Source: Actinocatenispora thailandica
Lineage (GTDB): Bacteria; Actinomycetota; Actinomycetes; Mycobacteriales; Micromonosporaceae
Direction of reading: 5' to 3'
Assembly (NCBI RefSeq): GCF_016865425.1
Contig: NZ_AP023355.1
Coordinates: forward strand, 682,001-746,000
DNA: 64,000 bases
The notes beneath the pieces were generated by a model that saw only the letters and a list, made by a program, of their open reading frames with translations, did no database searches and had not been told where the DNA came from. The position numbers and the translations under genes were made by a program. Positions 7,855 through 16,691 of this stretch are shown here, in pieces (position 1 is the stretch's first letter; each line of letters opens with the position of its first letter).

Positions 7855-10557
7855 ATGAATGGACTCACTGTGGAATGGTTGACGGGCAGGATCTTCACCT
7901 GCCAGGCCGTGAACACGTCGGTCGACATCGAGGAACGCGCGCTGCGGATGGCTGCGGTGCTCGGCGGCCGGGGCGTGTGTGCAGGCGACCGGGTCATGCT
8001 GGCGGCCAGCAACTCCGCCGACTACGTCGTGACCCTGCTGGCACTGATGCACCTGGACGTCTCGATCGTGCTGGCCGACGATCGGGAGACCGAGGCGGAA
8101 CGGGTGCGGATGGCGCGCCGCGCCCGGGCCCGCTGGGTCGTGCGCGGTGACCTCGACGAGAGCACCGGCGGGTCCGACGTGGTGTCGCTGGCCAGCCTGG
8201 TCAAGGAGGAGGCGGACGCGGCCTCCGACGTCGACGTGCTGTCGTTCCAGGCCTGGAACCGGCGCAGCGACGCGCTCATCACCTGGTCGTCCGGCTCGAC
8301 CGGGATCCCCAAGGGCATCGTGCGCAGCGGTCGCGGCTTCCTGCACGACCTGGAGCGCACCCGGGAACGGATGGCGTACCGCAACACCGACGTGCTGCTG
8401 CCGCTCGTCCCGTTCTCTCACTTCTACGGGTTGACGCTGCTCGTCATGTCGTGGACGCTCGGCTGCTCGCTCGCGATCGCGCCGCTCGGCCGGCTCGACC
8501 AGGCGGTCAAGCTCGCCGCGGACAGCGGCGCGACCGTGCTGGACGCCGCCCCGTCCACCTACCACAGCCTGCTCAAGCTGATGGACCGGCGACCCGAGAT
8601 CGCCCGGGACCTCGCCTCGGTACGGATGTTCTGCGTCGGCGGTTCGCCGATGCCCCGGTCGCTCGCCGAACGCTTCCAGGACCGGTTCGGGCACCCGCTG
8701 CTCGACGGGTACGGCAGCAACGAGGCGGGCAACGTCGCGCTGGCGGCGCCGGGCAACGCGGTCGGCTGCGGCCGCCCGCTGCCGGGTGTCGACGTCACCA
8801 TCGTCGACGGTGACGGGCATCCGGTGCAGGCGGGGGAGACCGGCGAGATCTGGGTGCAGTCGCCGAGCCTGATGCAGGGGTACCTGAGCGGCGACGGGTC
8901 GATCGAACCGCGCGGCGACGGGCCGTACCGGACCAACGATCTCGGCTACGCCGACGCGGACGGCAACATCGTGGTGCTGGGCCGCAAGTACGCGGTGCAC
9001 CGGCTCGGGCACACGCTCTACCCGGAGGCGATCGAACGCAAGGCGGAGATGTGCGGCCGGCCGGTGAAGATCGTGGCCGTCTCGGACGAGGGCCGCGGCA
9101 CCCAGCTGGTGCTGTTCGTGGCCGACGGGAGCGGGCAGCCGGCCGGTGAACTGCGGCGCGAGATCGCCGCGCTGCTGCCGGACTACGAGCGGCCGAACAA
9201 GGTGGCGGTGCTGCCGTCGTTCCCGCTCAACCGCAACGGCAAGCCGGATCTGGCCCGGTTGCGCGACATGGCGCAGGAGCTGGTCGCCCCGGCCCGGCGG
9301 CCGGCCGCGAACGAGGACGACGGCATGGTGCTGCTGCCGGGCGTGGCCACCACCGGCGGCGAGGGCGACGTCCCGTTCCCGGCCCGGGTGGCCGGCCTGC
9401 GCGCGGTCCTGGAACTGCTGCGGGACCGGCCCGACGAGGTACGCCGGGTGCTGACCCGGATCTCGCTGCACCGCGCGGTCGACATGGAGATCGAGGGGTC
9501 GATCGACACGCTGGCCGGGGCGGTCGAGGAGGTGCTGCGCAACGGGCCGCAGGCGGTCCGCCGGATGGCCGTGTTCATGCCGTCCAACGTGCTGCTCTAC
9601 TCCTACGTGCTGTACCTGCTGGTGCCGGCGCTGTTCGTGGAGGACCTCGCGTTCCGCCCGTCCAGCCAGGTCGCCGACGTCACCCGGGAGCTGCACGAGC
9701 TGCTGGCGCCGGTACACCAGATTCCGATCGAACTGGCCTCGTTGAGCCAGCGCAAGTTCGTCACCGGGCCCGTCGCCGACGCCGACGTCGTGGTGTTCAC
9801 CGGCACGTACCACAATGCCGAGGCGGTCCGCGCCCAGCTGCGCACCGATCAGCTGTTCATGCTGTTCGGGCAGGGCGCGAACCCGTTCGTGGTGGCGCCG
9901 GACGCGGACCTGGACCTGTCCATCGACGACGCGGTGCGGATCCGGATGCTCAACTCCGGCCAGGACTGCTTCGGCCCGGACGTGTTCTTCGTCCCGGAGC
10001 AGGACGCGGCGCGGTTCGTCGAGGGCATCGGGAAGCGGCTGGCCGCCATGACGTTCGGCGACTGCGCCGACCCGGCCGCCGACTACGGCCCGATCTGTTA
10101 CGACAGCGCGCTGACCGCGGTGACCGAGTACCTGCCGCGCAACGCCGAGTACATCGTGCAGGGCGGTGCGGTCGACTTCCGCACCCGGCAGGTGCATCCG
10201 ACGATCCTGCTCCGCGACTTCGACGCGCCGATGTCGCTCACCGAGCTGTTCTGCCCGGTGTTCAACGTCGTCAGCTACACCGACCGGGACCAGCTGCGGA
10301 CCCGGCTGACCGAACCCTCGTTCCAGGACCGGGCGATGGGCGCGATGGTGTACGGGCACGCGCCGGATCTGGTGGAGCAGCTGGGCAAGCGGCACGTGGT
10401 GGCGGTCGACCGGACCCTGCTGGACGTCGACGACGGGAACCGCCCGTTCGGCGGTCGCGGAATCATGGCCAACTACGTCAGTCATCGCAAGCGGCGCTGG
10501 GCCCAGCCGCTGCTGATCTCGAAGGTGGTGGCGGACGAATGTCCGGTACGCGGATGA
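7855..10557 (+). CDS. Fusion of an adenylate-forming acyl ligase and an aldehyde dehydrogenase-like domain
   Basis: Residues about 10-470 form an AMP-binding ligase: P-loop SSGSTGIPKG near 145, GYGSNEAG, the TND-containing hinge region, and the C-terminal catalytic lysine K463 in NRNGKPD. Residues about 500-890 form an aldehyde dehydrogenase-superfamily domain with the cysteine nucleophile C705 in NSGQDCFG and late motifs TELFCPVF and RPFGGRG. The general-base glutamate of hydrolytic members (ELGG) is absent: the matching segment reads LFGQGANP. A domain that keeps the Cys but lacks that Glu suits acyl-thioester reduction or acyl transfer better than aldehyde oxidation, so the fusion may activate a carboxylate and reduce it to an aldehyde (inference). 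It lies 78 bases after the megasynthase and overlaps the next gene. GTG 7804 is an alternative start. Confidence 0.85.
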   Translation: MNGLTVEWLTGRIFTCQAVNTSVDIEERALRMAAVLGGRGVCAGDRVMLAASNSADYVVTLLALMHLDVSIVLADDRETEAERVRMARRARARWVVRGDLDESTGGSDVVSLASLVKEEADAASDVDVLSFQAWNRRSDALITWSSGSTGIPKGIVRSGRGFLHDLERTRERMAYRNTDVLLPLVPFSHFYGLTLLVMSWTLGCSLAIAPLGRLDQAVKLAADSGATVLDAAPSTYHSLLKLMDRRPEIARDLASVRMFCVGGSPMPRSLAERFQDRFGHPLLDGYGSNEAGNVALAAPGNAVGCGRPLPGVDVTIVDGDGHPVQAGETGEIWVQSPSLMQGYLSGDGSIEPRGDGPYRTNDLGYADADGNIVVLGRKYAVHRLGHTLYPEAIERKAEMCGRPVKIVAVSDEGRGTQLVLFVADGSGQPAGELRREIAALLPDYERPNKVAVLPSFPLNRNGKPDLARLRDMAQELVAPARRPAANEDDGMVLLPGVATTGGEGDVPFPARVAGLRAVLELLRDRPDEVRRVLTRISLHRAVDMEIEGSIDTLAGAVEEVLRNGPQAVRRMAVFMPSNVLLYSYVLYLLVPALFVEDLAFRPSSQVADVTRELHELLAPVHQIPIELASLSQRKFVTGPVADADVVVFTGTYHNAEAVRAQLRTDQLFMLFGQGANPFVVAPDADLDLSIDDAVRIRMLNSGQDCFGPDVFFVPEQDAARFVEGIGKRLAAMTFGDCADPAADYGPICYDSALTAVTEYLPRNAEYIVQGGAVDFRTRQVHPTILLRDFDAPMSLTELFCPVFNVVSYTDRDQLRTRLTEPSFQDRAMGAMVYGHAPDLVEQLGKRHVVAVDRTLLDVDDGNRPFGGRGIMANYVSHRKRRWAQPLLISKVVADECPVRG

Positions 10558-12263
10558 CCGAGAACCGGTACCCCGGCGCCTGGCACGCGGTCGTCGACTT
10601 TCTGACCGACCGCGGTGTGGACACCGTCTTCGGGCTGCCGGCCGACGACCTGACCGTGCTGGATGCGCTGCGGGACAGCGGGATCCGGTTCGTGCTCAAC
10701 CGGGACCAGCGCAACGCCGGGTTCATGGCGACCGGGTACGCACTGCAGAGCGGTGCGCCGGCGGTGTGCCTGATCGGCAAGGGGCCGGCCAGCACCAACG
10801 TGCTGACCGGGGTGCTGGAGGCGGCGGCGTCCGCCGCGCCGCTGGTGGTGCTCGCCGCCGGCACCGCGGTCAACCGGCGCGGCGCCCGGGCGTTCCAGGA
10901 ACTCGACCAGGTGTCGCTGCTGCGGCCGCTGGCCAAGTGGGCCCACCGGGTGGACCATCCGGACCGGCTCGTGCCGTCGCTGGAGAAGGCGTTCACGATC
11001 GCGGCGGCCGGCGCGCCGGGCCCGGTGTACCTGGAGATCGCCGACGACCTGTGCGACACGGCGGTGACCCGGACCCGGCCGTGGCGCGACGTCGCCGTGC
11101 AGTACCCGGCACCCGACCCGGCCGCCGCGGCGACCGCCTGGTCGGCGGTACGGGCGAGCCGGCGGCCGATCCTGCTGGTCGGTGGCGGCGTGCGGCACCG
11201 CAACGGTCCCGGCACGGTGGAGCAGCTGGCCACCGGGCTCGGCGCGGCGCTGTTCAGCACCGCGTCCGGCCGCGGCGCGGTGGACGAGACGCACGAGCTG
11301 TGCTGCGGCCTGTCCGGCCTGTACTCCCCGCCGGAGGCGGTCGAGCTGTGGCGCGACACCGACCTGGTGATCGCGCTCGGCAGCCGGTTGGAGGAGACCG
11401 CCACGTTCGGCACCGGGTTCGCGCGGCCGGGTGTTCCGGTCGTGCAGGTGAACGTCGACGCGAGCGAGCTGAGTACCGAGTTCGCCGGCCCGTCGGTGGT
11501 CGCGGACGCCGGCCGGGTCGTCGAAGACTGGTGTGCCCGGCTCGTCGCGAGCCGCCGCGAACCCGACCCGGACTGGGTCGCCCGCGCCGGCTCGGTGCCG
11601 GTACGGGCGCGGCAACGGGTCACCGCGGACGCCGCCGAGGCCGCTGCGTCGGGCGCCCCGCGCGTCGCGGCGCTGCTCGCCCGGCTGTCCGAACGGCTGC
11701 CCGCCGAGCACGTTCTGGTGCAGGAGAACGGGTTGCAGGACATGTGGTCCTACTTCTTCCCGTCCTGGTGCTGCGCCGGGCCGGCCGGTTCGATCGTCCC
11801 GTCGGAGCAGACCAGTCTCGGGTTCGGCGCCGCGGCGGCCGCCGGGGTCAAGCTCGCCGCGCCGGACCGTACCGTCGTCGCGCTGGTCGGCGACGGCGCG
11901 TTCGGGATGCTCGGCGCGGACCTCGCGGTACTCGCCGAGCAGCAGGTCGGGGTGCTGTTCCTGGTGCTGGACAACGGTGGGTACGGCTGGTTGCAGTCCC
12001 AGTGGGACAAGCGGGAGCGGGACGACTCGGGCCGGGGCGACCGGTTCCGCTTCGTCGCACCGCGCGGCCTGGGGGCCCTGCCCGCCGCGGTACACCGGGC
12101 GGTCGTGGAAACCAGCGACGCGATCGGCGCCGAGCTGGACCGCGCGCTGAAGGAGTGCGCGGCCGGCCGGGTGGCGGTACTGGAGGTACCGGTGGCGTTG
12201 TCCGACGTCCCGGCCGACCTCGACGAGTTGGACGGTGACTTCCCGGCGGTCGAGGACCGCTGA
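10539..12263 (+). CDS. Thiamine diphosphate-dependent decarboxylase/synthase-like protein with altered activation residue
   Basis: This 574-residue protein has the three-domain layout of acetolactate synthase and related decarboxylases: N-terminal PYR domain, central domain and C-terminal PP domain. The Mg-diphosphate motif is intact, with GDG near 451-453 and the Asn of LDNGGYG about 26 residues later. The glutamate that activates the cofactor, normally in a RHEQxA context, is replaced: the aligned segment reads NRDQRNAG, so Gln57 sits at the Glu position. Proteins of this fold lacking the Glu exist (glyoxylate carboligase has Val there), so activity is not excluded. It could form a C-C bond or decarboxylate a 2-keto acid during product assembly; the substrate is unknown. 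The gene starts inside the preceding one (TGA 10555-10557); ATG 10554, an ATGA overlap, is an alternative start. Translational coupling is likely. Confidence 0.85.
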   Translation: MSGTRMTENRYPGAWHAVVDFLTDRGVDTVFGLPADDLTVLDALRDSGIRFVLNRDQRNAGFMATGYALQSGAPAVCLIGKGPASTNVLTGVLEAAASAAPLVVLAAGTAVNRRGARAFQELDQVSLLRPLAKWAHRVDHPDRLVPSLEKAFTIAAAGAPGPVYLEIADDLCDTAVTRTRPWRDVAVQYPAPDPAAAATAWSAVRASRRPILLVGGGVRHRNGPGTVEQLATGLGAALFSTASGRGAVDETHELCCGLSGLYSPPEAVELWRDTDLVIALGSRLEETATFGTGFARPGVPVVQVNVDASELSTEFAGPSVVADAGRVVEDWCARLVASRREPDPDWVARAGSVPVRARQRVTADAAEAAASGAPRVAALLARLSERLPAEHVLVQENGLQDMWSYFFPSWCCAGPAGSIVPSEQTSLGFGAAAAAGVKLAAPDRTVVALVGDGAFGMLGADLAVLAEQQVGVLFLVLDNGGYGWLQSQWDKRERDDSGRGDRFRFVAPRGLGALPAAVHRAVVETSDAIGAELDRALKECAAGRVAVLEVPVALSDVPADLDELDGDFPAVEDR

Positions 12264-12272
12264 CGGCCCCAC

Positions 12273-12291
12273 TGCACCGCGCCGCGGTGCA
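12273..12291. promoter_or_regulatory. 19-bp perfect palindrome between the ThDP gene and the ketosynthase gene
   Basis: TGCACCGCG, C, CGCGGTGCA forms a 9-bp-armed palindrome 10 bases after the ThDP gene stop and 27 before the next start. It could be a processing hairpin, an attenuator or a protein-binding site that adjusts the ratio of the two halves of the operon. The arms are too close to form a normal hairpin loop without opening inner pairs. Confidence 0.4.
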
Positions 12292-12317
12292 CGCGACAGC
12301 GATCGGAGCAGAAGGTC

Positions 12318-13571
12318 ATGAACCCACAATCAGCACGGCGCCGGGTGGTCATCACCGGCCGCGGTGCGATCACGCCGATCGGACTCAACGTCGCCGACTT
12401 CTGGGCGTCGCTGATGGCCGGTCGTAGCGGGGTCGGCCCGATCACCTCGTTCGACGCGAGTGGCCTGCCGGTCCGGATCGCCGGCGAGGTCAAGGGATTC
12501 GACCCGACCGACTGGATGGAACGCAAGGTCTCCCGGCGGATCGACCGGTTCGCGCACTACGCGATCGCGTCGACCCTGCAGGCGCTGGAGGAGTCGAAGC
12601 TGGAGATCGACGACGAACTCGCACCGCGGGTCGGCGTCCTGGTCGGCTCCGGTTTCGGCGCCACCCTGATCCTGCACCACAGCGCGATCAACATGGTGGA
12701 GAAGGGGTTCCGCGGGCTGACCCCGTGGATCACCGCGGGCGCCGCGATCGACAGCGCGGCCGGTGAGGTCGCCCTGCGGGTCAACGCGCAGGGACCGAGC
12801 GGTGCGGTCAGCACCGCCTGCGCCTCCGGCACCGACGCGGTCGGCATGGGCATGCGCATGATCATGTACGGCAACGCCGACGTGGTGCTCGCCGGCGGCT
12901 CGGACAACTCGGTCACCTCCGTCGACGTCGGCTCCGCGGCGATGTCGCGGGCGCTGTCGAAGCGCAACGACGACCCGGAGCGGGCCAGCCGGCCGTTCGA
13001 CACCGACCGGGACGGCTTCGTCGTCGCGGCCGGTGCCGGCATGGTGGTACTGGAGGAGCTGGACCACGCGCTGTCCCGGGGCGCACCGATCCTCGCCGAG
13101 GTGATCGGCTACGGCGCGAGCACCGATGCGTACCACCCGACCGCGCCGCACCCGACCGGACGCGGTGCCCGGCAGGCGATGCAGGCCGCGTTGACCGACG
13201 CCGGCGTGCGCCCCGAGGACATCGACTACATCAACGCGCACGGCACCAGTACGGTGCTCAACGACCGGACCGAGTCGCAGGCGATCCGCACCCTGTTCGG
13301 CGAGCACGCGCTGCGGATCCCGATCTCGTCGACGAAGTCGATGACCGGCCACATGATCGGCGCGGCCGGTGTGGTGGAGCTGATGGCGACGGTCAACGCG
13401 ATGCTGGACGGTCGGGTGCCGCCGACGATCAACTGCGACAACCCCGAGGACACCGAGCTGAACTACGTGCCGCACAAGCCGCAGGAGCATCGGGTCGACG
13501 TGGCGATGAGCAACTCGTTCGGCTTCGCCGGCCACAACGCGGTCGCCGTGGTGCGCCGCTGGCAGGGCTGA
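12318..13571 (+). CDS. FabF-like beta-ketoacyl-ACP synthase (KAS II)
   Basis: A 417-residue stand-alone ketosynthase with the full thiolase-fold triad: C168 in STACASG, H308 in NAHGTST and H345 in KSMTGHMIG. Length and motifs match FabF/KAS II, not a chain length factor, because the cysteine is retained. It would elongate acyl-ACP with malonyl-ACP, and with the neighbouring ACP, FabG-like reductase and desaturase it makes a small dedicated fatty-acid synthase within the cluster. A Shine-Dalgarno-like GAAGG precedes ATG 12318. No partner chain length factor is seen, so this is not an aromatic type II PKS. Confidence 0.92.
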   Translation: MNPQSARRRVVITGRGAITPIGLNVADFWASLMAGRSGVGPITSFDASGLPVRIAGEVKGFDPTDWMERKVSRRIDRFAHYAIASTLQALEESKLEIDDELAPRVGVLVGSGFGATLILHHSAINMVEKGFRGLTPWITAGAAIDSAAGEVALRVNAQGPSGAVSTACASGTDAVGMGMRMIMYGNADVVLAGGSDNSVTSVDVGSAAMSRALSKRNDDPERASRPFDTDRDGFVVAAGAGMVVLEELDHALSRGAPILAEVIGYGASTDAYHPTAPHPTGRGARQAMQAALTDAGVRPEDIDYINAHGTSTVLNDRTESQAIRTLFGEHALRIPISSTKSMTGHMIGAAGVVELMATVNAMLDGRVPPTINCDNPEDTELNYVPHKPQEHRVDVAMSNSFGFAGHNAVAVVRRWQG

Positions 13572-13652
13572 TCCCGGCGCCGGTCAACGGTGCGGAGACT
13601 TTCCGAACTCTCACAGTGGCGGCCGGAAGCCGCCCGCGTTCAAGGAGGAGCA

Positions 13653-13907
13653 ATGTCCGACTCAGAGATCCTGGCCCACCTCGCCGCCGTCATCGAGGAC
13701 CTGGGCGGTGCCCCGGCCGGTGAGATCAGCCGGGAGAAGTCGCTGCGCGACGACCTGGACATCGACTCGCTGTCGATGGTCGAGGTGGTGGTGTCCATCG
13801 AGGACAAGTACGGCGTGGAGCTGCCGGACGACGCGATGACCGGGCTGCAGACGGTCGGCGACCTCGTCGACTTCATCGAGAACTCCGTGGCGCCGACGCC
13901 GGCCTGA
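13653..13907 (+). CDS. Acyl carrier protein
   Basis: An 84-residue acidic helical protein with the phosphopantetheine attachment motif DIDSLSM. ATG 13653 is chosen because a strong AAGGAGGAG lies just upstream (13641-13649); a longer in-frame extension to 13590 has no ribosome site and an atypical sequence. It would carry the growing acyl chain for the adjacent KAS II, FabG-like reductase, desaturase and HadA-like dehydratase, and could pass the chain to the megasynthase ketosynthase (inference). Confidence 0.95.
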   Translation: MSDSEILAHLAAVIEDLGGAPAGEISREKSLRDDLDIDSLSMVEVVVSIEDKYGVELPDDAMTGLQTVGDLVDFIENSVAPTPA

Positions 13908-13924
13908 GCAGGTACCGCGGGGTT

Positions 13925-13956
13925 CGGGCCGCCCGGGGAGACCTCAGGGCGGCCCG
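13925..13956 (+). terminator. Strong hairpin after the ACP gene
   Basis: CGGGCCGCCC (13925-13934), a 12-base loop, then GGGCGGCCCG (13947-13956): a perfect 10-bp GC stem starting 18 bases after the ACP stop. No T tract follows, as is usual in high-GC actinomycetes. It may terminate part of the transcripts or stabilise the upstream message, raising ACP/KAS output relative to the genes downstream. Confidence 0.55.
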
Positions 13957-14001
13957 GCGCCGCGGGCGGCACCCGAACGGACCGTTGCAGAGGGGCGAGT
14001 G

Positions 14002-14817
14002 ATGCAGGACGGCGCAGCAAACCCGTACCTCGGCGAGCAGGTACGACGCTCGTACCACGGGATGCGCGGCAAGCGGTTGATGCGGCTGCGGCCCGAGGAG
14101 GGCCCGGCGGACGCGGCCGCCACGATGGTGCACGAGTCGTTCCGGTCGATGGCGCTGTCGGAGACCTACCCCTGTGTCGTGGCCAGGTCGGCGATGCGGC
14201 GCGGTGACTACCGGTTCGGCTGCTACCCGGCCCTGGGTAGCGGGGAGGCCGCCGCCGCGGTCGCCTGCGACCTGTGGGAGTTCGTGGCGGAGTTCCCGAT
14301 CCGGCCGGACCGGTACGCCTCGTTCGTGGCGAGCTTCGACGGCCCGTGCACCGCGACCGAGCGGGGCTTCGAGGACCTGCTGTGGCGCCAGCTGCAGCTG
14401 CTGCACGAGCTGGACGTCCGGCACAGCCGGTGGGACGCCGACGTCGGCGACGACCCGGCCGAGTACGGCTTCTCGTTCAGCTTCGCCGAACGGGCCTTCT
14501 TCATCGTCGGCATGCATCCCGGCGCGTCCCGGTGGGCGCGACGCACCGCCTGGCCGACCCTCATCTTCAACTCGCACGCCCAGTTCGACCTGCTGCGGGA
14601 CGCCGGGGTGATGCCGCGGATGCAGCAGACGGTACGGATGCGGGACCGGCGGGTGCAGGGCAGCGAGAACCCGAGTCTCCGGCAGTTCGACGCGAAGCGC
14701 CCGGAGACCGTCATGTACTCCGGTCGGCTGGTCGAGGACGACTGGACGTGCCCGTTCCGGCCGACCGGCAGCGCGACCGAGACCAGCACGCAACAAGCCG
14801 AGGAGGGCTTGGTATGA
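14002..14817 (+). CDS. YqcI/YcgG-family protein, related to GntA heme-dependent N-hydroxylase
   Basis: The 271-residue protein shows the hallmarks of the YqcI/YcgG family as I recall it: an N-terminal YPCVVARSA block, RFG, a central LLWRQLQLLHELD helix, a FFIVG.HP..SR.ARR block, and a C-terminal W-x-CPF. The family includes GntA, a heme enzyme reported to N-hydroxylate a guanidino intermediate in guanitoxin biosynthesis. Here the obvious amine is the alpha-amino group created by the oxoamine synthase domain, so N-oxidation of an amino ketone is a plausible role (inference). A GTG lies directly before the ATG chosen here. Its stop overlaps the desaturase start (ATGA at 14814-14817), implying coupled translation. 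The substrate and heme content are not shown by sequence. Confidence 0.7.
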   Translation: MQDGAANPYLGEQVRRSYHGMRGKRLMRLRPEEGPADAAATMVHESFRSMALSETYPCVVARSAMRRGDYRFGCYPALGSGEAAAAVACDLWEFVAEFPIRPDRYASFVASFDGPCTATERGFEDLLWRQLQLLHELDVRHSRWDADVGDDPAEYGFSFSFAERAFFIVGMHPGASRWARRTAWPTLIFNSHAQFDLLRDAGVMPRMQQTVRMRDRRVQGSENPSLRQFDAKRPETVMYSGRLVEDDWTCPFRPTGSATETSTQQAEEGLV

Positions 14818-15758
14818 CCCGGATCCTCGACCCCACCGTCGAACGCGGCCTGCTCGGCGAGCTCGAACCGGTGGTGGCGGCCAACATCGACCGGCACCTG
14901 TCGGTCGCGCGGGACTGGAACCCGCACGACTACGTGCCGTGGAGCGAGGGCCGCAACTTCGCGTTCCTCGGCGGCGAGGACTGGGCCCCCGAGCAGTCCC
15001 GGCTGACCCCCGTCGCCAAGGCCGCGATGATCGTCAACCTGCTCACCGAGGACAACCTTCCCTCGTACCACCGGGTCATCGCGACGGCGTTCGGCCGGGA
15101 CGCGGCCTGGCGCACCTGGCTGGACCGGTGGACCGCGGAGGAGAACCGGCACGCGGTCGCGATGCGCGACTACCTGACCGTGACCCGCGGCGTCGACCCG
15201 GTCGACCTGGAACGCCGCCGGATGAAGCTGATGAGTACCGGCATCGAGGACGGGCCGCAGGGCCTGCTGGAGAACCTCGCGTACGTGTCGTTCCAGGAAC
15301 TCGCCACCCGGGTGTCGCACCGCAACGCGGGCCGCGAGACCGGCTGCCCGATCGGCGACCAGCTGATGGCGCGGATCGCCGCGGACGAGAACCTGCACAT
15401 GGTGTTCTACCGCAACCTGGTCGAGGCGGCGCTGGAACTCGCGCCGGAGGCGATGATGTGCGCGATCCGCGACGTCGTGCTGGCCTTCGAGATGCCCGGC
15501 GCCGGCCAGCCGGACTTCCTGCGGTACTCGGCGATCATCGCCAACGCCGGCATCTACGACCTGCGGCTGCACCACGACGCGGTCATCATGCCGGTCCTGC
15601 GGTACTGGAAGGTGTTCGACCGCACCGATCTGACGCCGGAGGCGGAGCAGGCCCGGGAGCAGCTCGCCGGGTTCCTGGGCGAGGTGGACACCGCGGCGGA
15701 GCGGTTCGTCACCCGCCGGGCGGAACGCAACGCCCGGCGCGAGCGGAGCCGGTCGTGA
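14814..15758 (+). CDS. Acyl-ACP desaturase (soluble diiron family)
   Basis: A 314-residue protein of the plant stearoyl-ACP/mycobacterial DesA desaturase family. The diiron ligands are visible: E79 in EDNLPSY, E110 and H113 in EENRH, and E192 and H195 in DENLH. It would introduce a cis double bond, or possibly hydroxylate or otherwise oxidise, an acyl chain bound to the ACP of this cluster, using O2 and reduced ferredoxin. The gene overlaps both neighbours by four bases (ATGA before, GTGA after), so it is made together with the YqcI/YcgG protein and the FabG-like reductase. Cytoplasmic, with no signal peptide or membrane segment. Confidence 0.9.
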   Translation: MTRILDPTVERGLLGELEPVVAANIDRHLSVARDWNPHDYVPWSEGRNFAFLGGEDWAPEQSRLTPVAKAAMIVNLLTEDNLPSYHRVIATAFGRDAAWRTWLDRWTAEENRHAVAMRDYLTVTRGVDPVDLERRRMKLMSTGIEDGPQGLLENLAYVSFQELATRVSHRNAGRETGCPIGDQLMARIAADENLHMVFYRNLVEAALELAPEAMMCAIRDVVLAFEMPGAGQPDFLRYSAIIANAGIYDLRLHHDAVIMPVLRYWKVFDRTDLTPEAEQAREQLAGFLGEVDTAAERFVTRRAERNARRERSRS

Positions 15759-16459
15759 CCCGGTCGGTACTGGTCACCGGCGGCAACCGGGGGATCGGGC
15801 TGGCGATCGCGCAGGCGCTCGCCACCGACGGCGACCAGGTGGCGGTGACCTACCGCACCGGCGAACCACCGTCCGGCCTGCTCGGCGTCCGCTGCGACGT
15901 CACCGACCCGGACTCGCTGGACGCGGCGCTGGCCACCGTGACCGACCGGCACGGGCCGGTGGCGGTACTCGTCGCGAACGCCGGCATCACCCGGGACACG
16001 CTGCTCGCCACGATGTCCGAGGACGACTTCACCGCGGTACTCGACGCGAACCTGACCGGCACCTTCCGGGTGGCGCGGCGGGTGGTGCGCGGCATGGTGA
16101 AGGCCCGGTACGGGCGGGTACTCGCGGTGTCGTCGGTGGTCGGGTTGCAGGGCGCCGCCGGGCAGACGAACTACGCCGCGGCGAAGGCCGGCCTGGTCGG
16201 CTTCGTGCGCTCGCTGGCCCGGGAGGTGGGCAGCCGCGGCATCACCGCCAACGCGTTGGCGCCCGGGTTCGTGGACACGGACATGACCGCGGTGCTGTCG
16301 GAGCGGCAGCGCGCCGCGGCGCTCGCCGGGATCCCGCTCGGCCGGGCCGCCTCGGCGGCCGAGATCGCCCGGGTGGCCCGGTTCCTGGTCAGCGACGACG
16401 CCGGGTACATCACCGGGGCGGTGCTGCCGGTCGACGGTGGGATGGGCATGGGCCACTGA
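15755..16459 (+). CDS. FabG-like 3-ketoacyl-ACP reductase (SDR family)
   Basis: A 234-residue classical short-chain dehydrogenase: cofactor motif TGGNRGIG, NAG at the fourth strand, and the catalytic Ser-Tyr-Lys in VSS...NYAAAKAG; the C-terminus ends in the VDGGMGM typical of FabG. It probably reduces the beta-ketoacyl-ACP formed by the FabF-like enzyme with NADPH. GTG 15755 is used because it overlaps the desaturase stop (GTGA) and places TRSVLVTGG at the N-terminus. The FabG reading frame starts here although the same frame is open further upstream. Confidence 0.93.
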   Translation: MTRSVLVTGGNRGIGLAIAQALATDGDQVAVTYRTGEPPSGLLGVRCDVTDPDSLDAALATVTDRHGPVAVLVANAGITRDTLLATMSEDDFTAVLDANLTGTFRVARRVVRGMVKARYGRVLAVSSVVGLQGAAGQTNYAAAKAGLVGFVRSLAREVGSRGITANALAPGFVDTDMTAVLSERQRAAALAGIPLGRAASAAEIARVARFLVSDDAGYITGAVLPVDGGMGMGH

Positions 16460-16691
16460 ACCGGCACCCGCCGGCCGGGCCGTCGCGGGGCCCTGAACGG
16501 CAAAGACTTCGGTGCGGGGTTCGGCGACGGACGGTCCGATCGATGCCAGACTGGTCCGGTACCCACCGATCCATCCCCGATGGACGGATCGGCACGTCCC
16601 TCGCCGGCCATCCGCACGGCACCAGGTGCCGCCGGGCGACCCGCCCCGGTACCGCGTCGAACGCCCAGTCCTCGTCGAATGGAGCCAGCAC

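Noticed and set aside
6031..10485. A minus-strand open frame of 1484 codons opposite the megasynthase and ligase genes
   Set aside because: It has no family motifs, is a high-GC shadow, and the plus strand encodes clearly recognisable domains throughout.
12318..13907. Minimal aromatic type II PKS (KS alpha, KS beta, ACP)
   Set aside because: Only one ketosynthase is present and it keeps the active-site Cys; no chain length factor, cyclase or aromatase is found.
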